From Actinocatenispora sp963805605 (GTDB taxonomy: Bacteria; Actinomycetota; Actinomycetes; Mycobacteriales; Micromonosporaceae): a stretch of DNA of 64,000 nt. A model generated the notes under the pieces. The model did no database searches, was not told the DNA's origin, and saw only the letters and a list, made by a program, of their open reading frames with translations. The translations under genes and the position numbers were made by a program. Below, in pieces: positions 31,713 through 40,706 of the stretch. Location of the stretch: positions 3,500,845 through 3,564,844 of the forward strand of contig CAWDUX010000002.1 of assembly GCA_963805605.1 (NCBI GenBank), in the 5' to 3' direction. Every line of letters starts with the position of its first letter. Position 1 is the first letter of the stretch.

Positions 31713-33830
31713 TCAGGCTGCCCGGATCAGCACGACCATGGACCGCGCCTCGACGGTGACCGTACCGCCCGATTCGGTGATCTGTTCGTTGTCCCAGCCG
31801 TCCCCGGTGGGTTCCGCGGTGTCCACCACGGCACGCCACTTCTCGCCGTACTCGCTGGACGGGATGCTGAAGGTGACCGACTCCCAGTAGGAGTTGAAGC
31901 ACAGGATGAACGAGTCGTCGGTGATCCGTTCGCCGCGCGGGCCGCGTTCCCTGATCCCGTCACCGTTGAGGAACAGCGCGACGGCGCGGCCCAGCCCGCT
32001 CTCCCAGTCGTCCTCGGTCATCTCCTGAGCGTCGGTGGTGAACCATTCGACGTCCGGTACGGGGGTGCCTGCCGCGCGACGTACCGGCCGGCCGTCGAAG
32101 AACCGGCGGCGCCGGAAGATCGGGTGCGCCGCGCGCAGACCGGCCAGCCGGGAGGTGAACTCGATCAGCTGCTCGTCGGCGTTGTCCCAGTCGATCCAGG
32201 ACAGCTCCGAGTCCTGGCAGTAGGCATTGTTGTTGCCGCCCTGGGTGCGGCCCAGTTCGTCGCCGTGCCCGAGCATCGGGGTGCCCTGCGACAGCAGCAG
32301 GGTGGTCAGGTAGTTGCGGCGCTGCCGGGCCCGCAGGGCCAGTACGGTCTCGTCGTCGGTGGGGCCTTCGGCGCCACAGTTCCAGGACCGGTTGTGGCTC
32401 TCGCCGTCCCGGTTGTCCTCACCGTTGGCCTCGTTGTGCTTGTCGTTGTAGGACACCAGGTCGTGCAGGGTGAAGCCGTCGTGGCAGGTGACGAAGTTGA
32501 TACTGGCCACCGGTCGGCGGCCGTCCTCCTGGTAGAGGTCGGAGGAGCCGGAGATGCGGGAGGCGAACTCGCCCAGCGTGCCCGGCTCGCCGCGCCAGAA
32601 GTCCCGTACGCTGTCGCGGTACCGGCCGTTCCATTCGGTCCACAGTGGAGGGAAGTTGCCCACCTGGTAGCCACCGGGGCCGACGTCCCACGGCTCGGCG
32701 ATCAGCTTCACCTGGCTGACCACCGGGTCCTGCTGCACCAGTTCGAAGAACGTGGCCAGCCGGTCCACGTCGTAGAACTCCCGGGCCAGCGTGGCGGCCA
32801 GATCGAAGCGGAAGCCGTCCACGTGCATCTCGGTGACCCAGTAGCGCAGCGAGTCCATGATCAGTTGCAGTGACTGCGGACTGCGTACGTTGAGGCTGTT
32901 CCCGGTGCCGGTGTAGTCCATGTAGTACTCCGGCTGATCCTCGATCACCCGGTAGTACGCCTGGTTGTCGATGCCCCGGAAGCACAGTGTCGGCCCGAGG
33001 TGGTTGCCCTCCGCGGTGTGGTTGTACACCACGTCGAGGATGACCTCGATGCCTGCGGCGTGCAGCTCGCGCACCATCGCCTTGAACTCGGAGACCTGCT
33101 GGCCGCGCCCGCCCTGCGAGGCGTACGTGTTGTGCGGGGCGAGGAAGCTGATGGTGTTGTAGCCCCAGTAGTTGTGCAGTCCCCGTTCGGTCAACGCGTG
33201 GTCGCGGACGAACTGGTGTACCGGCATCAGCTCGATCGCGGTCATGCCCAGCCGGGTCAGATGCGACACCACGGCCGGATGGCCGATGCCGGCGTACGTG
33301 CCGCGCAATTCCTCCGGAACCCCGGGGTGGCGCATGGTCATGCCGCGTACGTGCGCCTCGTAGATCACCGTCTCGTGGTACGGACGCCGCGGCGCGCGGT
33401 CGTCGGCCCAGTCGAAGTACGGGTTGATCACCACGGACTTGGGCATGTGCGGCGCCGAGTCGACGTCGGACCGCTTCGCCGGATCGCCCAGTGTGTAGGC
33501 GAACAGGGACGGGTCCCAGTCGATCTCACCGTCCACCGCCTTCGCGTACGGGTCGAGCAGCAGCTTCTCCGGATTGCAGCGCAGGCCGGCGCGGGGCTCG
33601 TAAGGCCCGTGTATCCGGAAACCGTAGCGTTGCCCGGGGGAGATGCCGGGCAGGTAGCCGTGCCAGACGAACCCGTCGCTCTCCGGCAGTTTGACGCGGG
33701 TCTCGGTGCCGGCGTCGTCGAAGAGGCAGACCTCCACCGTGCTGGCGACCTCGGAGAAGACCGCGAAGTTGGTGCCGACGCCGTCGTAGCTGGCCCCCAA
33801 CGGATAGGCGGTGCCAGGCCAAACCTGCAT
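31713..33830 (-). CDS. glgX: Glycogen debranching enzyme GlgX/TreX
   Basis: This isoamylase-type GH13 enzyme cleaves alpha-1,6 branches of glycogen to give linear maltodextrin for TreY. The 705-residue protein has an N-terminal CBM48 (QVWPGTAYPLGASYDGVGTN, FAVFSEVASTVEVCLFDD) and a GH13 barrel with VYNHTAEGNHLGPTLCFRG, GFRFDLAATLAREFYDVD (nucleophile Asp), LIAEPWDVGPGGYQVG and FVTCHDGFTL. The ATG at 33,830 has GGAGG at a good distance and matches the usual MQVWPG start, so it is preferred over a TTG at 33,851. Expression of treY depends on the same transcript. Confidence 0.92.
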   Translation of the reverse strand: MQVWPGTAYPLGASYDGVGTNFAVFSEVASTVEVCLFDDAGTETRVKLPESDGFVWHGYLPGISPGQRYGFRIHGPYEPRAGLRCNPEKLLLDPYAKAVDGEIDWDPSLFAYTLGDPAKRSDVDSAPHMPKSVVINPYFDWADDRAPRRPYHETVIYEAHVRGMTMRHPGVPEELRGTYAGIGHPAVVSHLTRLGMTAIELMPVHQFVRDHALTERGLHNYWGYNTISFLAPHNTYASQGGRGQQVSEFKAMVRELHAAGIEVILDVVYNHTAEGNHLGPTLCFRGIDNQAYYRVIEDQPEYYMDYTGTGNSLNVRSPQSLQLIMDSLRYWVTEMHVDGFRFDLAATLAREFYDVDRLATFFELVQQDPVVSQVKLIAEPWDVGPGGYQVGNFPPLWTEWNGRYRDSVRDFWRGEPGTLGEFASRISGSSDLYQEDGRRPVASINFVTCHDGFTLHDLVSYNDKHNEANGEDNRDGESHNRSWNCGAEGPTDDETVLALRARQRRNYLTTLLLSQGTPMLGHGDELGRTQGGNNNAYCQDSELSWIDWDNADEQLIEFTSRLAGLRAAHPIFRRRRFFDGRPVRRAAGTPVPDVEWFTTDAQEMTEDDWESGLGRAVALFLNGDGIRERGPRGERITDDSFILCFNSYWESVTFSIPSSEYGEKWRAVVDTAEPTGDGWDNEQITESGGTVTVEARSMVVLIRAA

Positions 33831-34026
33831 CGGTGTCCTCCGGGTGCGCAACTGTTGCTCGAGGTAAAGGAACTGTTGTTCGATGGAAAGAACCTAGCTC
33901 ACCCGGGCCATCGGGCCAGCTCTGCCATCCATGCCGTATCCAGGGCATGCCACCATAAGTGTTCATATGCTAACAACCAGGCATCGGGCATTTCGGTGGT
34001 AGAAGCTTTGTGGGCACCGATGGACA

Positions 34027-34069
34027 ACGTGCCCGGTGGGTACCGGAATCCGGTACCCACCGGGCACGT
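34027..34069. terminator. 43-bp perfect palindrome
   Basis: Two 21-bp arms meet at one central base (34,048); the left arm starts ACGTGCCCGGTGGG. It lies 20 bases after the stop of the minus-strand gene at 34,089 and about 200 bases upstream of glgX. Lacking a U-tract, it matches the GC-only terminators common in actinomycetes. Confidence 0.75.
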
Positions 34070-34088
34070 CGGCGGACGTTCCGTTCGG

Positions 34089-34388
34089 TCAGCCGCGGAG
34101 GTGATGGGCCAGCGAACCGACCGGGCAGAGCATGAACGGGCGGCCACAGGAGCACTGCTCGGCACCCGCGCCGGGCACCTGTACCTGGTGATGTGCCTCG
34201 ATGATCTGCAGAACGAAACGTCGCCACTGTCGCGGGTCCTCGACGACCGGCCACAAGCCGCCGTCCGGCATCTCCTCGGCGGGTACGGCCCGGACGCCGG
34301 GCACCTTCACCTCAACGGGAACGGTGCTGGTGTCGGCGACGTCGTCGGGCGCTGCTGCTGGGACTGTGGGTACGAGACGAGTGAGCAT
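34089..34388 (-). CDS. Small Cys-containing hypothetical protein
   Basis: The 99-residue protein has a low-complexity N-terminus and a conserved-looking C-terminus: PRQWRRFVLQIIEAHHQVQV, then EQCSCGRPFMLCPVGSLAHH. The CxC with a third Cys might bind a metal. No family is recognised. It has its own strong hairpin terminator downstream and a 16-bp palindrome upstream, which suggests a separately regulated transcript. Coding bias agrees with piece A. Confidence 0.6.
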   Translation of the reverse strand: MLTRLVPTVPAAAPDDVADTSTVPVEVKVPGVRAVPAEEMPDGGLWPVVEDPRQWRRFVLQIIEAHHQVQVPGAGAEQCSCGRPFMLCPVGSLAHHLRG

Positions 34389-34498
34389 CCTGTGGCCCCC
34401 TGTTCAGGTGCGTCGTCGCCGGAGCGGCGCGGCGCGGCGGGTGGCCCGGTGCGGCCGGAGGCGGAGGGCGGCGACCAGCAACGGAGTGATGTCAAACA

Positions 34499-34514
34499 GT
34501 ATCTGTACAGATAC
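34499..34514. promoter_or_regulatory. 16-bp perfect palindrome
   Basis: GTATCTGTACAGATAC is a perfect dyad in a locally AT-rich stretch, 111 bases upstream of the minus-strand gene that ends at 34,089 and between two genes on that strand. Its length and sequence fit an operator for a GntR- or TetR-like dimer. No matching regulator is next to it. Confidence 0.5.
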
Positions 34515-34567
34515 ATATTGTGAGATTTTGTGCGGGTCGTCAACCCGGCTCGCCAAAAACCACCTGG

Positions 34568-35722
34568 TCACCGCACTGCGGAATACCAGCCCAGGACGAT
34601 CCGGGCGATATCGCGCAGGGAACCCGTACCCGGGCTGAAGTACTGGTCGTGTGCCGACACGCCGGACACCCCGAAGACCCGGGCGCCGAAGGACGGGTCG
34701 ACCGGCTCGGTGCCGTGCCCCACACCCAGCATCCGAACGTCCGGCACATCCCGGATCCAGTCATTGGCCGCACACCCGGCCCAGACGCGCGCGCTGGAGT
34801 GCAGATCGGCCACCCGGTCGGTACCCATCCCCGGGCTGCCCACCGCCACCAGATCCGAGACCCGCCGGGGCAGCCGGTGCGCGGCCAGACCCATCACCAC
34901 CGAACCGTAGCTGTGGCCCACAATGCTAATCCGGGCCGCCGGCCGGGCGGCCACCAGACCGGAGACGAAGTGCGCCAGCGCGCCCGCCCCGGCCCTCGCC
35001 AGCTCCTCCCGCGCAGCGGCCCGACCCAGGTCGGGTGGGGTGCGGTAGCCGAGCCAGGCCACCACCGCGACATGGCCACCCGGCGACAACGAATGGACCT
35101 TCGCGTACAGCGACTCGCCGGCCGAGCGCGGCGACCGGTACGGGTGCCGCGCACTGACCCGGCCGAAGTCGCCCAGGGTCGTACCGACCCCCGGCACCAG
35201 CACCGCGATCCGGTCGGCGTGGCTCAGATCGCCGTAAACCTCAGCCACCCGCCCGGCGCCGCGCGGATCGAACGCCAGCAACTGACGGCCGGACCGCGCC
35301 CAGTCCGCGTACGCCCCACCCGTCGCGATCGCGTTACGGGCGTTCGCGGCGTACCGCAGCCCCGCCGGTACCCCGTCGAGATTGCCTACCACAGAAGGGA
35401 ACCGGACGACCAGACCGTCCTTGGAGCCGGCCGGTAGGTGCCGGAAGAACCGCGCCACCGTACGCGGGGACACACTGCGCGGATCCGGAAGCCGCTGACC
35501 GTCCAACCGGGTATGCAGCCACTGCCGCTCCTGCGCGGAGACGGGCAGCGCCGCGGTCGCCGATCCGGGCGTGAACAACGCCACCACCACGCCGGGTAGC
35601 GGCACCATCAACACGATCATCAGCGCCAGGACGGACTGCCGGACACCCGGTAACCATCGGGTACGCGTCTGCGCGCAGTGGGCAAGGACCTGTCGGGGGA
35701 GACTCATCACTCGGCCGGCCAT
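34568..35722 (-). CDS. Alpha/beta hydrolase of the DUF1023 type
   Basis: The 384-residue protein has an N-terminal hydrophobic segment (SVLALMIVLMVPLPGVVVAL) that may anchor or export it. The catalytic domain shows RIAVLVPGVGTTLGDFGRVS, the nucleophile elbow ISIVGHSYGSVVMGLAAHRL (Ser in GHSYG), and DLVAVGSPGMGT. DUF1023 proteins are secreted or membrane-associated esterase-like enzymes of actinomycetes. The substrate is unknown. ATG 35,722 is used; ATG 35,707 is in frame five codons later. Upstream sequence in the open frame is arginine-rich and unlikely to be translated. Confidence 0.8.
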   Translation of the reverse strand: MAGRVMSLPRQVLAHCAQTRTRWLPGVRQSVLALMIVLMVPLPGVVVALFTPGSATAALPVSAQERQWLHTRLDGQRLPDPRSVSPRTVARFFRHLPAGSKDGLVVRFPSVVGNLDGVPAGLRYAANARNAIATGGAYADWARSGRQLLAFDPRGAGRVAEVYGDLSHADRIAVLVPGVGTTLGDFGRVSARHPYRSPRSAGESLYAKVHSLSPGGHVAVVAWLGYRTPPDLGRAAAREELARAGAGALAHFVSGLVAARPAARISIVGHSYGSVVMGLAAHRLPRRVSDLVAVGSPGMGTDRVADLHSSARVWAGCAANDWIRDVPDVRMLGVGHGTEPVDPSFGARVFGVSGVSAHDQYFSPGTGSLRDIARIVLGWYSAVR

Positions 35723-35874
35723 CGCCGCCCCATGCTGCCCTACCCACACCCCCCGGCGGCCCCCACCCCTAGCAGGTGTGGCCCACCCCGCTTTGGCTCC
35801 CGGCCCCGCCTGTCTTGTGACCGGGGCTCTGCATGGTTGTGCGGCGGTTGGGGCGTGACGAATCCGCTCCGATG

Positions 35875-36769
35875 CTACTGGGCTGATCCTCGCGCCCACT
35901 GCTGATGGTCTGGATGCCATGTGCCGGCGCCGACCTGGTTCTGGAGGACAGGATCGAGCATGGTCGCGGCGATGGTGTAGGCGGCGTTGAGATCCCGTCC
36001 ACTCCGACGGCCGATGCCATCTCGCGGAACGGGGTCCGCCACAGAGCGGGAGGCGCTGGCAGCGATGGTGGCCGGACGTGGGCGGTGCGGCCCTCGAAGG
36101 TTGTCTCGATCGCCGAGCACAGCGCGGCTGCGTCGAGCGAGAACAGGCATGCGATCAGGACAAGATCGACCAAGTCCTTGGTGCGGCTGCTCATGCGTCC
36201 GCCTTCGTAGACGCGGGTGTAGGCATGCAGTTTCTCGGAGACTTGGAGCTCAAGCGGCAATGCTGGGACCGCGATCGGTTCTATCCCCGCGAAGCTGAGA
36301 AGGCTGGGGGTGGTCAGCAGGTCGGCGTCGCCAGCGGGGTTGTGATCATGGCCGACATCGAGCATGAAGGTTTCGAATGGACGTCCGGCCAGAGACGCGG
36401 CGATCCGGAAGCGATGAGTTCCACCGAGCCGATCGGGTGGGTCGTTCGTACGTCCGGCACTGAAGACGAAGAAGTTGTCGAGATCACAGGTCGTCGCGTC
36501 GAGAAGGGTCTCAAGGAAAGCGTCCTGCGGTGCGCGCCACGCCAGGTCGATGTCCTTGGTAGTTCGGGCTCGCTCGGCCAGCCGCAGGTCCAGGGCGAAG
36601 CCGCCCTTGAGTAGCCACATGGTCGGAGCGACTGTCACAAGCCGAGCGAGCAGCCGGTCGAATGCCACTCGTTTTCTGTCCCGGGCGATCCGTGCACCAT
36701 CACCGCCGGCGTGTGCCTTCAGATGTTCCTCGAGCGCCCGACGGAATCCTGGGGCGCTGGTGTCTTCAT
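35875..36769 (-). pseudogene. Second AbiEii nucleotidyltransferase toxin, two frameshifts
   Basis: The ATG at 36,769 reads MKTPAP, then the frame shifts (one base missing near 36,745) to FRRALEEHLKAHAGGDGARI. The main part is LARLVTVAPTMWLLKGGFAL, then RTTKDIDLAWRAP (active-site GG and DxD) and SEKLHAYTRVYEGGRMSSRT. A second break near 36,005 leads to DLNAAYTIAATMLDPVLQ and the stop at 35,875. This is the same family and the same type of damage as the copy at 25,941. Its antitoxin gene is also broken, so the module is dead. Confidence 0.75.
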
Positions 36770-36945
36770 GTCTGCACCTGCCTTATCATGTCGTCGATGA
36801 ACCCGCGCACCCGGCTCGACCGGGAGTCCGCAGCCGCCGTTGCATGGTGAGCCCTCGACGGGGTGCCTGCTGGATGGCCAACTCGATCTGCTCCGGTGGA
36901 GTTCCGCCGGCCAACGCATCGACGAGGCGGCTAGTCGATAGAGGT
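36766..36945 (-). pseudogene. AbiEi antitoxin 3' remnant
   Basis: One frame gives SRLVDALAGGTPPEQIELAI then QQAPRRGLTMQRRLRTPG; a shift leads to SRVRGFIDDMIRQVQT and a stop that overlaps the toxin ATG as ATGA. This matches the end of AbiEi-like antitoxins in sequence style and in gene order. Nothing of the N-terminal domain is seen upstream. The remnant is short and partly inferred from its position. Confidence 0.45.
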
Positions 36946-37056
36946 GATCATGATCGACGTCCGACATACGGGGGATGATACCCCTCAAATGTCGGACGGC
37001 GAGCGTCAGTGCTCGTCGACGCGGGGTCCGGGGGCTCGGCCCTCGGGGCAAAATGC

Positions 37057-37094
37057 GAGCGACCCGGTCCGCATTCTGCGGACACGGGTCGCTC
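37057..37094 (-). terminator. Rho-independent terminator of tRNA-Gly
   Basis: Arms GAGCGACCCG-GTCCGCA and TGCGGAC-(A)-CGGGTCGCTC form a 17-bp stem with one bulge and a TTC loop. On the minus strand it follows the tRNA by about five bases and is followed by CATTTTG, a short U-run. Confidence 0.8.
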
Positions 37095-37101
37095 ATCGTG
37101 G

Positions 37102-37174
37102 AGCGGACGACGGGATTCGAACCCGCGACCCTCACCTTGGCAAGGTGATGCGCTACCAGCTGCGCTACGTCCGC
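37102..37174 (-). tRNA. tRNA-Gly (GCC)
   Basis: The minus-strand transcript begins GCGGACGTAGCGCAGCTGG and ends CGTCCGC plus the discriminator T, with a perfect seven-pair acceptor stem. The anticodon arm is TCACC-TTGCCAA-GGTGA, so the anticodon is GCC. The T arm is CGGGTTCGAATCCCG. The CCA end is encoded (37,099-37,101). It reads GGC and GGT codons. Only the genome fragment at the left of the first break uses it, and the two decayed AbiE genes are next to it. Confidence 0.96.
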
Positions 37175-37281
37175 GTGATGCGTTGACGATGTTATCGCAC
37201 GATGGGGCCGGAGCCGTAGTGAGGGCGGCGCCGTCCGGCGGGAGTGGGAGCGAGCCCCGGCACGGCGACCGGGCGCGGCGC

Positions 37282-37918
37282 TCAGCGGCAGCGTGGCAGT
37301 GGGGGCAGGTCGCGTACCCGGATCACGGTCGGCGGCCGACCGGTGCTGCCCGTGCCCGGCGGGTAGCCCACGGCGAGCCCGCCGTCGGAGGCGACCGTGT
37401 AGCCGTAGCGTTCGGTGAGCCGGGTGTAGGCGCCGGTACGCAGGTCGGCCGCGAACTGCGCGGTGCCGTCGTCCCAGCTGACGAGGTTGCCGGCGACGTG
37501 CACCCATTGGACGTTGTGGCCCTCGCGCATCCGCGCTGCGCGCACCGGTGCCGGCCAGCCGGGCCGCCACGTCCACAGGGCCTGTACGTCGGGGCTGGCC
37601 CAGGCGACGGCGTCGGGCGATCCGGCGACGTACGCCGGGCCGCGCAGTGCCCGCAGCGGTGCGGGCAGCGCGACCCGGGTACCGCGGCGCATGGACACGG
37701 CGTGCAGCGCGGTGAGCGCGTCGGGGGCGGGGGATTCGGTCCAGGCGAGGGCGTGGCCGAGCAGGAACGGCGTGCCGGGGTGGCCGACCCGTACGACCTG
37801 GTCGGTTGCGGTGTGCAGGTCGTAGCGGTGCAATCGGGTGGTGCCGTCGACTCCGGCGGTGACCCAGGCGGCGTGTCCGTCGGCGATCACCGGGTACAGC
37901 ATCGGCCCGTCGATACCC
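37282..37918 (-). CDS. Hypothetical propeller-like protein, C-terminal part, cut at a junction
   Basis: The remaining 210 residues show short repeats: PVIADGHAAWVTAGVDGTTR, FLLGHALAWTES, SPDAVAWASPDVQALWTW and NLVSWDDGTAQFAADLRTG. The A-W-(S/T) spacing resembles TolB-like or WD-like blades of secreted actinobacterial proteins. The 5' part is missing: near 37,918 the sequence changes to the end of dnaX from another organism, so the N-terminus and signal peptide cannot be seen. Codon use matches piece A. Confidence 0.55.
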
Positions 37919-37919
37919 C

Positions 37920-39478
37920 GACTGGGCGGCCAAGCACATGCGCGATGCCGTCCTCGAGCGCCTGTCGGCGCTGCTCCGCCTTCTCGCGCAGGAATGGCTG
38001 GTTCTCCGGGAACCGAGGATGACGACACCATCCCGGACCTCGACCGGCCTGCAGTTCGCGACCAGTGGCTTGTTCGCGGGTTGCGACCGATCCAGGCGAC
38101 GATCTCCGGCCAGCGGTCCTGGAGGTCGTGCAGCAGGTCGCCGCCGGACGATCCGGCCGCGGTGACGACGGGCGCCAGGGCGGGCACAGGCGGCGCTGGG
38201 GTGGATGCTCGCGCCGCGGATGCGACCGGCACCCTGGCGGACGCATGCGCCTCGACCGGCGGCGCGGGCCGAGTGGCGGCGGGCGGTGCAGCCGCATCGG
38301 GGGGTGCGGGCGCGGAGAGCGAGGTGCCACGCGGCGATCCGCGTTCGGGTCGGGGTCGGAGTCGGGCGCCCAGGGGCCGTGGGGTTCGTTGCGAGGACAG
38401 CGGGGCCGGTCGTGCGCCCGAGCCATCGGGCGGTGCGCCGTCCAGGAGCGCCAGCTCCAGTTGCCAACGGTAGCCGCCCAGGCCGCTGCGGCTGGCATCG
38501 ATGCCCGTCAGCCGCCGGGCGGCTCCGGCGAGCATCGCTGGTCGACGCGGCCTCGCCGCGAGCTGGTCATGGCCGCCACGAGCCGCTCGCGAAGACGCGC
38601 CGACGACCTGCTCCGAGAAGGCGATGAGGTCCCTCCCCTCGCCCTCCAGCTGGTCGAGCACATCGATGCCGGCGAGCGCATCCCCACGCGCGAGCGCATC
38701 GACGAACCGCTCGATGGCGTCCTCCGGGGCGAGACCCAGCAGGTCCCGGACCCCATCCGCGTCGACGACCTCATCGGAGGTCGCCAGGACCTGGTCGAGC
38801 AGCGACTCGGCGTCGCGCATCCCGCCGGCCGCCAGCGCGGGCGATGAGCTCGAGCGCGTCCTGGTCGCGACCCGCCCTTCCGACGTCGAGGATGCGAGAG
38901 AGCTTGCCCTCGATCTCGTCGGTCGTGAGCGGCCGGAAGGTGAAGCGCTGGAGTCTGGAGACCACCGCTGGGCGGATCTGGCTCGGGTCGGTGGTGCAGA
39001 AGATGAACAGCACCCCGTCGGGCGGCTCCTCCAGCGTCTTGAGCAGGACGTCCCAGCCCTCCTTGATGCGCTGGACCTCGTCGATGATGAACACCTTGCG
39101 CCGCAGGTCCGCCGCCGCGGTGTACACCCGCGGCACCAGCTCGCGCATGTCATCGACCCGGTTGTTGGAGGCAGCGTCCAGCTCCACGACGTCCATCGCC
39201 CGGCCGTCACGGATGGAGACGCAGGACGGGCACGCGTCGCAGGGCTCGCCGTCGTGCAGGTCGGTGCAGTTGACGGCCTTGGCCAGGATGCGCGCGGTCG
39301 AGGTCTTGCCAGTGCCGCGCGGGCCGACGAACAACAGGCCATGCGACAGCCGGTCGAGGCGGACGGCGTTCCGGAGGGTCTCGACGACCGCGTGCTGCCC
39401 GACCATCTGGGCGAAGGTCTGGGCGCGGAAGCGACGGTAGATCGCCGTGTGGGTCGCGGCTGCTTGGGTCGAGGGCAC
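37920..39478 (-). pseudogene. dnaX: DNA polymerase III gamma/tau subunit, frameshifted and cut at the 3' end
   Basis: DnaX is the clamp-loader ATPase of the replisome. The intact first 235 residues have AIYRRFRAQTFAQMVGQHAV, Walker A GPRGTGKTSTA, four zinc-site Cys (CTDLHDGEPCDACPSC), IIDEVQRIKEGWDVLLKTLE and RPAVVSRLQRF. After 38,830 the frame changes and continues as AGGMRDAESLLDQVLATSDE, then an Ala/Pro-rich tau-like region, and at least one more shift near 38,080. It ends in ALEDGIAHVLGRPV at the junction. The damage resembles sequencing error. The gene sits beside SRP RNA, as in many bacteria. Confidence 0.85.
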
Positions 39479-39612
39479 CCGATGAGTCTAGGCCAGACGG
39501 TCGGTGCCGACCGCCGTGGCACGGACGGCACGCCGATGGAAGGGTTTGCCGTGCACCCTCTGTCGACCGAAGACGTCCGTGGGCCCACCGGAGCGATCGG
39601 CTCGGACCAGGC

Positions 39613-39702
39613 CGATCCGCGGCACCCGGCGAACAGCGCTTAACGCTGCTTCCTTCCGGACCTGACGTGGTTCACGCGTCGCCGCTGCGCGGGACCCGAT
39701 CC
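39613..39702 (-). ncRNA. ffs: Signal recognition particle RNA (small bacterial type)
   Basis: The minus strand carries GTCAGGTCCGGAAGGAAGCA (positions 39,645-39,666 on the plus strand hold its complement), the universally conserved domain IV of 4.5S RNA that binds Ffh. Flanking sequence can pair as a long hairpin (GGGTCCCGCG on one side, GGGTGCCGCGGATC on the other). The ends are approximate. Location between tadA/tRNA-Ser and dnaX is the common bacterial order, supporting a core chromosomal source. Confidence 0.92.
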
Positions 39703-39873
39703 TCAACGCCGCTCGCTCCGTCGGCTTCCGCGAACGCGGGCCTCGAGAGGGGATTCAGCCCTGCTGGAGCGGATTGCAGGTACAGGGCACCGCTAGTTCC
39801 CCGCCTAGCACGGCCCCGGGATGATAGCCGGTCCGGTCGAGGGGCGATGCGGTCGACCATGATGCCGCCTCGC

Positions 39874-40706
39874 TCAGACGATGACCCGGGGATAGAGCCG
39901 GGCGGTCAGCAGCGTCAGGCCGACGGCGCAAGCGGCGAGGATGGCGATCTCCGACCGCGAGCAGCAGCGGGTCGAGGTCGGGCTCGATCATCAGGCTGCG
40001 CGAGCGCGCCGACCATGTAGGTGAGTGGATTGAGCACGGCGACGACCTTGAGCCAGCTCGGGCATCGCGGAGATGGGGTAGATGGCGTTGGAGGCGAAGA
40101 ACAGGGGCATCGTGAGCAGCTGGCCGATGCCCATCAGCCGCTCGCGGGTCTTGACCAGGCAGGCGATGGTCAGCGAGAACAGGGAGAAGACCGCCGAGCC
40201 CAGGATGACCACGAGCCCGATGCCCAGCAGCCGCGCAGGGTCGAGGATGATGTGGACGCCTAGCGACGAGCGCCAGCACGATGACGATGACCGCCTGGGA
40301 CAGTGACGCGGATGCCCGACGCGACGCCGCGCCCGGCGACCAGCGCGATGCGCGACGCGGGGCTCACGAGGTACTTGTGGACGACCCCCAGGTCGCGCTC
40401 CCAGATGATGGTGATGCCATAGAAGATGGCCGCGAACAGCGCGCTCTGGGCCAGGATGCCCGGGCGTCAGGAAGTCGAGGTAGGCCACCTGACCCGTGGG
40501 CAGCACCCGGGTCGAGGCGAGGACCTGACCGAAGATGACCAGCCACAGGACCGGGCTGCACCGCGCGTGTCAGCAGCTCCACGGGGTCGTGCCGGACCTT
40601 GCGCAGCTCGACCTCGGTGACCGCGTAGGTGTCGCTCAGGAATGCCCACAGGCGATGACGGCTCAGCCCATGCGGCTGGCGGTGCGCCGGGTACGACCGA
40701 CTTCAC
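39874..40706 (-). pseudogene. ABC-2 permease (DrrB-like), frameshifted
   Basis: Frames join as: SDTYAVTEVELRKVRHDPVE, LLTRAVQPVLWLVIFGQVLA, QSALFAAIFYGITIIWERDL, GVVHKYLVSPASRIALVAGR, VHIILDPARLLGIGLVVILG and LMGIGQLLTMPLFFASNAIY, with the stop at 39,874. This is the membrane half of a drug or lipid exporter of the daunorubicin-resistance type. Its start overlaps the ATPase stop as ATGA. At least four single-base shifts break it. The product would be about 275 residues if corrected. Confidence 0.75.

Noticed and set aside
29939..31759. 606-residue plus-strand frame opposite treY
   Set aside because: It is the antisense of treY, as expected in GC-rich DNA; the same holds for frames opposite glgX and the secreted protein at 15,638.
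36719..38467. 582-residue minus-strand frame across the tRNA and junction
   Set aside because: It covers a tRNA gene and two unrelated genes in wrong frames and has no family sequence.
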